Positions 6,084 to 10,212 of a DNA stretch of 10,212 nucleotides are shown piece by piece. The stretch comes from Candidatus Uhrbacteria bacterium. GTDB lineage: Bacteria > Patescibacteriota > Patescibacteriia > JACQRZ01. The stretch lies in NCBI GenBank assembly GCA_016206235.1, contig JACQRZ010000001.1:1-10212 (forward strand). Reading direction: 5' to 3'. The position numbers and the translations under genes are program-made. The notes beneath the pieces are model-generated. The model made no database searches, had not been told where the DNA came from, and worked only from the letters and a program-made list of their open reading frames with translations. The stretch's first letter is position 1; the number at the start of each line of letters is the position of its first letter.

Positions 6084-6126
6084 CTACGCTCATTTTCCAG
6101 TTCGTAAAGACAAAATGAGCTTGTAG
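6084..6126. promoter_or_regulatory. 13-bp inverted repeat, possible operator upstream of the PPC gene
   Basis: CTACGCTCATTTT (6084-6096) pairs with AAAATGAGC (6112-6120) plus GTAG (6123-6126). The nine inner pairs are perfect, and a TT bulge separates the outer four. The 15-base spacer favours a protein-binding site or a weak hairpin. Neither strand continues with the T-run of an intrinsic terminator. Confidence 0.5.
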
Positions 6127-6152
6127 AAAAATATTGTCAGTGTGTCGATTTG

Positions 6153-6177
6153 TCATCCTCCCGCATCGCGGGGATGA
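6153..6177. repeat. REP-like palindrome
   Basis: TCATC (6153-6157) and CCCGC (6160-6164) pair with GCGGG (6168-6172) and GATGA (6173-6177), with an ATC loop and a 2-base bulge. It resembles the common GTCATCCCCGC-type bacterial palindromes. No T-run follows on either strand. It lies in the non-coding gap between the PPC gene and the tRNA. Confidence 0.55.
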
Positions 6178-6229
6178 GATTGGGGCTTGAGATTAAAAAC
6201 CCTTGGAATCTTACGGCGAAATTCATTTC

Positions 6230-6248
6230 ATCGGCGCGCAGCGCCGAT
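6230..6248. repeat. Perfect 8-bp hairpin between the tRNA and the PPC gene
   Basis: ATCGGCGC (6230-6237), loop GCA, GCGCCGAT (6241-6248). It is centred between two short direct repeats, AAAAACCCT (6195-6203 and 6261-6269), each followed by a GAAATTC (6218-6224 and 6276-6282). It lies 37 bases past the tRNA 3' end on the minus strand but lacks a following T-tract, so I do not call it a terminator. Confidence 0.5.
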
Positions 6249-6284
6249 ACAACTTTTGCCAAAAACCCTGATTCTGAAATTCTT

Positions 6285-6372
6285 CGGAGGGGGAGGGATT
6301 CGAACCCTCGAGGACATTTCTGCCCTGCGGCTTTTCGAGAGCCGTCGTTTCAACCATCTCACGCACCCCTCC
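6285..6372 (-). tRNA. tRNA-Ser (anticodon CGA)
   Basis: Read on the minus strand, this 88-nt class II tRNA folds fully. The acceptor stem GGAGGGG pairs with CCCCTCC and the discriminator is G. The D arm has a CGT/ACG stem. The anticodon stem CGGCT/AGCCG encloses the loop CTCGAAA, with anticodon CGA at plus-strand 6335-6337. The long variable arm AGGGC...GTCCT and the T arm GAGGG-TTCGAAT-CCCTC follow. The anticodon reads UCG. The G discriminator and long variable arm are serine identity features. No CCA is encoded (AAG follows), so it must be added after transcription. It lies 107 bp downstream of the O-antigen ligase-like gene on the same strand but has its own promoter. Confidence 0.97.
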
Positions 6373-6384
6373 GCACATTTCGGT

Positions 6385-6413
6385 ATCCTATCCAAAAACG
6401 TCATTTTTTTCAA
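6385..6413 (-). promoter_or_regulatory. Sigma-70-like promoter of tRNA-Ser
   Basis: On the minus strand, TTGAAA (plus 6408-6413) is separated by exactly 17 bp from TAGGAT (plus 6385-6390). The -10 ends 12 bases before the mature tRNA 5' end, leaving room for a leader of about five bases for RNase P to remove. Confidence 0.6.
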
Positions 6414-6479
6414 CCCCGCCACCAACTTTCTCCAGAGAGCGTGAAATAATGCTTGCGCGTTCTTTCTGTCAAGTAATGG

Positions 6480-7826
6480 CTAAGTACGTACGAGATTGCT
6501 TTTTTCAAGAGTTAGTGCGGGGTCAACCTTCAAGCTGTTGCTATAGATTATATAGCTAAGGGCAACAACCGCCCAAAAAAGCACTGAAAGATCATTCTTA
6601 AAATACGGCACATCAACAAGTCCTTGAATTCCCATTTGAATGAGCACAGCAAGCAACGCAAGGGAGATCGCGTACTCTACTTTTTTCTGCGCTCGTGCAT
6701 AGCGCATACTCGCTCTGACAAGCATAATAAAGAGAACAGCAATAAAAACCGAAAAGCTGAGTAGTCCGTACAATCCTGTCTCGCTCCACACATTCAGCAC
6801 ACTGTTGTGAGGATACAAAAAAATCTCCAAATATGTTGCTTTGTGGTATGGCTCCATAGCAGCTTTGTATCCTGCAAGCCCTGCGCCCGTCAGCCAGTTA
6901 TTTTGCAGCATTTGAACACTTTCAGTCCACGTTACTTTCCGCACATGGCCAGACCAGTCCTGAAGAGACACTCGCTCTTGAAGTTTATCTAATAAGGGTG
7001 GGGAAACAAAAACGACTACTACTAGAGCAAGAGCGGCGGTAATGGCGAGTCGGCGAGTGCGCATGTGAAGAAAGAAGAAAAAGAAAAAAGAGGCTGCTGC
7101 AGTTGCAAGAAGTGCTGCTGTACTTTCCGACGCTGCCATTGCAGCAAACAAAAGAACTGTTGTGAAAATGCCAAGAGCAATGAGTAGTGCTCGCTTTATA
7201 CCTGCCTGATATCGAGTGAGAAACGACTCTAGAGTGGCATACCACAAAAGAACTATAGGACCAAGAAAAAGCCCAACAGCATTAGGATATCCATACACGC
7301 TTGTTACACGAATATCGGCTGGCACATGGCCAGGAACCCCAATGCCAACCATTTTTTGCCAAAGCGCCACGAGTGCTATACTTACCGCACACACGGCAAG
7401 CGCAACGCACGCCTTTGTGATCTGTTCTTTTGTTTTAATAACAGAAACGAGAAGAATGGCAAAGAGCGCTGGCTCAATAAAATATGCCTTCCAAATTCCA
7501 AGAGCTGCCAATCTATTTTCAGAAACAAACACGGAAGCTGTCGCGCTGATAATAAGAGCGTCTGCAGCTATCCAAAGAGCTCTTCGCAAACCTTTTTCAC
7601 TCCACAATATTTTAAAAAAATCAACGATTTCATTTCTCTTCTTGATAGTAAAGATACTGATCGCGATCAATATCAACACTTCGAGAAATGTCGTTGGAAT
7701 AGACACAGCAGAAAAACGGATGAGGTATGTTGGCAACAACAAAAGAATGCTGTATATTCCCCACTCTAACTTGCGCCATGCAATCACTGCATAGCACACA
7801 AGAATCAATAAAAGAATGGCTGTCAT
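6480..7826 (-). CDS. O-antigen ligase / polymerase family membrane protein (Wzy_C)
   Basis: This 448-aa protein is highly hydrophobic, with roughly ten to twelve membrane segments. The largest external loop precedes the motif PHNSVLNVWSETGLYG (H340, E349), the hallmark of the Wzy_C domain (PF04932). That domain is shared by O-antigen ligases (WaaL), O-antigen polymerases and some protein glycosyltransferases. The preceding MLQNNWLTGAGLAGYKAAM is also typical. Members act outside the cytoplasmic membrane on undecaprenyl-linked glycans. A monoderm CPR cell lacks lipid A, so transfer to a surface polymer or to a protein such as pilin is plausible, but nothing here shows which. I chose the ATG at 7826. 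A GTG three codons upstream lies in repeat DNA. The divergent methyltransferase starts only 36 bp away. Confidence 0.82.
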   Translation of the reverse strand: MTAILLLILVCYAVIAWRKLEWGIYSILLLLPTYLIRFSAVSIPTTFLEVLILIAISIFTIKKRNEIVDFFKILWSEKGLRRALWIAADALIISATASVFVSENRLAALGIWKAYFIEPALFAILLVSVIKTKEQITKACVALAVCAVSIALVALWQKMVGIGVPGHVPADIRVTSVYGYPNAVGLFLGPIVLLWYATLESFLTRYQAGIKRALLIALGIFTTVLLFAAMAASESTAALLATAAASFFFFFFLHMRTRRLAITAALALVVVVFVSPPLLDKLQERVSLQDWSGHVRKVTWTESVQMLQNNWLTGAGLAGYKAAMEPYHKATYLEIFLYPHNSVLNVWSETGLYGLLSFSVFIAVLFIMLVRASMRYARAQKKVEYAISLALLAVLIQMGIQGLVDVPYFKNDLSVLFWAVVALSYIIYSNSLKVDPALTLEKSNLVRT

Positions 7827-7861
7827 ACTACTCACTACAAACTACAAACTACTCACTGAAT
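7827..7861. repeat. 7-bp tandem repeat filling a divergent intergenic region
   Basis: Five gapless units can be read: ACTACTC, ACTACAA, ACTACAA, ACTACTC, ACTGAAT. They occupy all but one base between the two divergent start codons (minus ATG at 7826-7824, plus ATG at 7863). The ACTACAA unit also flanks the pilin leader insertion (5169-5175). I see no convincing -10 box for either gene within it. Confidence 0.8.
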
Positions 7862-7862
7862 T

Positions 7863-9161
7863 ATGAACTATTTTTTTATTCTTGGAAGAAACGCTGATAT
7901 TTCTGTTGCTGAAATTTTTTCAGTACTTCAATCGCTTTCCGTACAGCCACACGATGTGGTTGTGTCGCGCGATGCCTTAGTACTAAATACAGCAAGCGAG
8001 CTCCCTCTTTCCCAATTGCAAGCACGCCTTGGCGGAACAATCAAAACTGGGGTTGTCCTTGAAGATACTCTTGCTTTGCAAAAAATTGGGTCAAGCGAGC
8101 AGATGCTTTCTGAGATTTTTTTGAGACTCCTTTCAAACCATAATGGTCGCCTCACTCTTGGACTAAGCGCCTATACTCTATCACAGGAGACAAAAAAAGT
8201 CATTGGTGGCGCCCTCACCTCAAAAACACTGAAAAGTCTCGGGTTAAAAATAAAAAGGCTTTTGCGTGATCAAGAATATTCTGTCCGTTTTGTCGCGGCG
8301 GAACGCGAGCCCTTTCTTTCTTCCGTACAAGTTTCAAAAAATGGCCTTCTTGAAGATAAAGGAAAGGAGTTGGTTTTTTTCGTCGATGGTTCTCGCGTTC
8401 GTATTGGCGTTACTCATATCACGCAAGAATTTGAAGAATATTCATTTCGTGATTGGCAACGACCGCACCGCGGCATGGATATTGGCATTCTGCCGCCAAA
8501 GCTCGCGCAAATCATGCTCAACCTCACTCGACTCTCACCACAAGATGCGCCAACACTCCTCGACCCGTTTTGTGGATTTGGCAGCATACTACAAGAGGCG
8601 TTGCTGATGGGTTACTCAAACGTATTCGGGAGCGACCTCAAGGAAGAAAACGTACAAATGGCACGCAACAATATTTCTTGGCTCATGTCAAAAAAAGGAC
8701 TTTCCTACAACATAAAAAATATTTCTGTATGCGACGCCACACAGCTTGGAACACTATATAAAAAAGCATCAATCAATGCCATTATTACCGAACCCTTCCT
8801 TGGACCAGTGGTTACTCGAGACTTTAAAGGATCTCTCAAAAAGATTAGTGACGATCTTTCCACTCTGTATCTCCGCTTCTTTTCTGAAAGCAAGAGCATA
8901 CTTGTGCCGCAGGGGGTTGTGTCGTGCGTCTTTCCGGCGTGGCAAGTCCGCCATAGGCGGATCCGCCTTGGGCGGAAAAAACATGATTACCTTTTTTTAC
9001 CCATCTTGGAAAAGATCGAACAGCTTGGATTTAAAAATGTTACGCTTTTGCCCGAGTACGAACCACTCGTCTCTCGCGCGACACCACGAAAGACACTTCT
9101 CTACTCTCGTCCCGAACAACACGTCGCGCGTGAACTCATAGTCTTCCAAAAAACGAGTTAA
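7863..9161 (+). CDS. Trm11/TrmG10-like SAM-dependent RNA (guanine-N2) methyltransferase family protein
   Basis: This 432-aa protein is probably a THUMP-linked RNA methyltransferase. The N-terminal segment (FILGRNADISVAEIFSVL, then LQARLGGTIKTGVVL near residues 50-67) is like the Trm11/TrmG10 N-terminal domain, and residues from about 70 to 170 would be the THUMP region. The Rossmann domain shows the SAM motif DPFCGFGSILQEAL (D234) and an acidic loop GSDLKEENV. Motif IV is TEPFLGP (E310) in place of the (N/T)DPPYG normally seen in exocyclic-amine methylases, so activity or target may differ. Ten residues (VRHRRIRLGR) near the C-terminus come from a 30-bp palindromic insertion. No Shine-Dalgarno is seen. 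It is divergent from the ligase-like gene and convergent with YchF, sharing stop-codon bases. Confidence 0.78.
   Translation: MNYFFILGRNADISVAEIFSVLQSLSVQPHDVVVSRDALVLNTASELPLSQLQARLGGTIKTGVVLEDTLALQKIGSSEQMLSEIFLRLLSNHNGRLTLGLSAYTLSQETKKVIGGALTSKTLKSLGLKIKRLLRDQEYSVRFVAAEREPFLSSVQVSKNGLLEDKGKELVFFVDGSRVRIGVTHITQEFEEYSFRDWQRPHRGMDIGILPPKLAQIMLNLTRLSPQDAPTLLDPFCGFGSILQEALLMGYSNVFGSDLKEENVQMARNNISWLMSKKGLSYNIKNISVCDATQLGTLYKKASINAIITEPFLGPVVTRDFKGSLKKISDDLSTLYLRFFSESKSILVPQGVVSCVFPAWQVRHRRIRLGRKKHDYLFLPILEKIEQLGFKNVTLLPEYEPLVSRATPRKTLLYSRPEQHVARELIVFQKTS
8947..8976. repeat. 30-bp in-frame double palindrome inside the methyltransferase gene
   Basis: Two abutting 15-bp units, TCCGCC-ATA-GGCGGA (8947-8961) and TCCGCC-TTG-GGCGGA (8962-8976), each have perfect 6-bp arms. 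They add ten codons of basic residues in frame. The unit is the same as that at 5136-5150 in the pilin leader. Confidence 0.85.
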
Positions 9162-10212
9162 GCAAATCGAAATACCATTACATCTCCATCTTGCACAACA
9201 TATTCCTTGCCCTCGAGACGGATGAGTCCTTTTTCTTTGGCTGCCAACTCACCGCAAGCATCAACCAAGTCCTTCCAATTGATTACTTCGGCTCGGATGA
9301 ATCCTTTTTCAAAATCGGTATGAATTTCTCCAGCTGCCTGCGGGGCTTTGGTGCCTCTCGTTATCGTCCATGCCCGCGTTTCTTTTGGCCCCGAAGTGAA
9401 ATACGTTATGAGGTACAATGTTTCATAGGCAGTTCGAATAAGCGTATCAAGGCCGGTACTGGCAAGTCCAAGCTCTGCAATCTCTTCGGGGGTAAGCTCT
9501 GCCATTTCTGACTCAATCTTTGCACAAAGCGTTACTGACGTTGCGCTTTGCGTACTTTCGGCAATCACATCGGCAAGTGACGCATCCACACTTCCAGACT
9601 CGTCGGTATTCAACACAAAAATATATGGCTTCAGAGTTAAGAGACTAAGGTCTCGTATGCTCTTTTTTTCTTCCAGAGTAAGCTCAATGGTGCTTGCAAG
9701 CCTTCCTGCGTCAAGCGTGCTTTTCAGTTTTTCAAGAAGCGCAAGGAGCTCTTCAATTTTTTTATCTGAACCGCTTTTAAGTTGCGATCGTACCGATGCA
9801 ATACGTTTTTCAACTGTTGCCATGTCTGCATAAATAAGTTCAAGATTGATCGTTTCAATATCTCCTTTTGGATCTGGCGCACCAGATACATGCACCACAT
9901 CCTTGTCGACAAACGCCCTCACGACATGCGCTATGGCATCGACTTCGCGAATGTGTGATAAAAACTGATTACCCAAACCCTCGCCTTTATGCGCGCCCTT
10001 CACCAGTCCTGCAATATCAACAAACTCAATGCTTGCAGGAATGATCTGCGCTGAATTATTGAGTCGAGATAATTGATCAAGCCGATTATCAGGAACCTTC
10101 ACCACGCCGGTATTGGGTTGAATCGTGCAAAAGGGATAGTTTGCGATATCAACCTGTTTTTTTGTCAGCGCCTTAAACAGTGTTGACTTGCCGACGTTGG
10201 GCAGTCCTACAA
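9158..10212 (-). CDS. ychF: YchF/OLA1-family redox-regulated ATPase, 5' end beyond the window
   Basis: This is a TRAFAC-class P-loop NTPase that prefers ATP, binds ribosomes and is linked to stress responses in the family. The reading frame stays open to the window edge. The first visible residues are GLPNVGKST (the G1 P-loop), then YPFCTIQPNTGVVKVPDNRL. DIAGLVKGAHKGEGLGNQFL is the G3/switch II region. The coiled-coil helix spans roughly DMATVEKRIASVRSQLK. NTDE takes the place of the GTP-specific NKxD motif, as the NxxE pattern in YchF does. The C-terminal TGS domain runs from LITYFTSG to VVQDGDVMVFRF. Only about 5-10 N-terminal residues should be missing by comparison with the usual 360 or so. 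A GTG at 10105 is internal and not the true start. Confidence 0.95.
   Translation of the reverse strand, partial: VGLPNVGKSTLFKALTKKQVDIANYPFCTIQPNTGVVKVPDNRLDQLSRLNNSAQIIPASIEFVDIAGLVKGAHKGEGLGNQFLSHIREVDAIAHVVRAFVDKDVVHVSGAPDPKGDIETINLELIYADMATVEKRIASVRSQLKSGSDKKIEELLALLEKLKSTLDAGRLASTIELTLEEKKSIRDLSLLTLKPYIFVLNTDESGSVDASLADVIAESTQSATSVTLCAKIESEMAELTPEEIAELGLASTGLDTLIRTAYETLYLITYFTSGPKETRAWTITRGTKAPQAAGEIHTDFEKGFIRAEVINWKDLVDACGELAAKEKGLIRLEGKEYVVQDGDVMVFRFA

Noticed and set aside
6153..6248. Intrinsic terminators for tRNA-Ser or the PPC region
   Set aside because: Both hairpins lack a following T-tract on either strand.
6150..6449. Overlapping plus-strand open frames across the tRNA region
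   Set aside because: They run antisense through a complete tRNA-Ser. Such frames are well-known spurious calls, and no family resemblance is seen.
6420..6476. TTGACA on the minus strand just downstream of the ligase-like gene as the tRNA -35
   Set aside because: No good -10 lies at 16-18 bp spacing. The TTGAAA-17-TAGGAT pair nearer the tRNA is better placed.
7216..7794. 192-codon plus-strand open frame
   Set aside because: It lies fully antisense to the O-antigen ligase-like gene, whose frame has clear membrane segments and the Wzy_C motif. Its own translation shows no recognisable domain.

Overview
The window looks like a chromosomal piece of a Patescibacteria (Candidate Phyla Radiation) bacterium, most likely a parcubacterium. 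The reasons are a compact type IV pilus / type II secretion-like operon with several short pseudopilins, no recognisable Shine-Dalgarno sequence before any gene with a visible start, a tRNA without an encoded CCA end, overlapping genes, and short GC-rich palindromes and 7-bp repeats scattered through coding and non-coding DNA. This is an inference from style, because no marker gene here settles the lineage. UGA is used as a stop (end of the gspF/pilC-like gene), so the code looks standard.

Positions 136-5625 (+) form one tightly packed pilus cluster. It encodes a short GspE/PilB assembly ATPase, a GspF/PilC membrane platform protein, and five prepilin-like proteins in an H-I-J-K-G-like order. 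These are a FimT/GspH-like minor pilin, a large minor pilin carrying an LVIVD-type beta-propeller, a GspJ/PilW-like minor pilin, a GspK/PilX-like protein lacking Glu5, and a GspG/PilA-like putative major pilin. The ATPase would power assembly on the platform. The H/I/J/K set would be the initiation or tip complex, placing the propeller at the fibre tip, and the last gene would supply the shaft. Prepilin peptidase, PilM/N/O, PilT and a secretin are not in the window.

Positions 5622-6050 (-) encode a PPC/DUF296 domain protein whose stop codon overlaps that of the major pilin. The 6051-6284 gap holds three palindromes and no gene. A tRNA-Ser(CGA) lies at 6285-6372 (-) with its own promoter. An O-antigen ligase/polymerase (Wzy_C) family membrane protein follows at 6480-7826 (-). 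A Trm11/TrmG10-like RNA methyltransferase runs divergently (7863-9161, +) and overlaps, tail to tail, the stop codon of a YchF/OLA1 ATPase (9158 to beyond the right edge, -).

The most interesting signals are three. First, in-frame palindromic repeat insertions sit in two prepilin leader peptides and in the methyltransferase, resembling Rickettsia palindromic elements. Second, a pilin is fused to a beta-propeller. Third, a family of 7-bp tandem repeats lies at gene starts. No clear defence system, CRISPR array, insertion sequence or prophage is visible.
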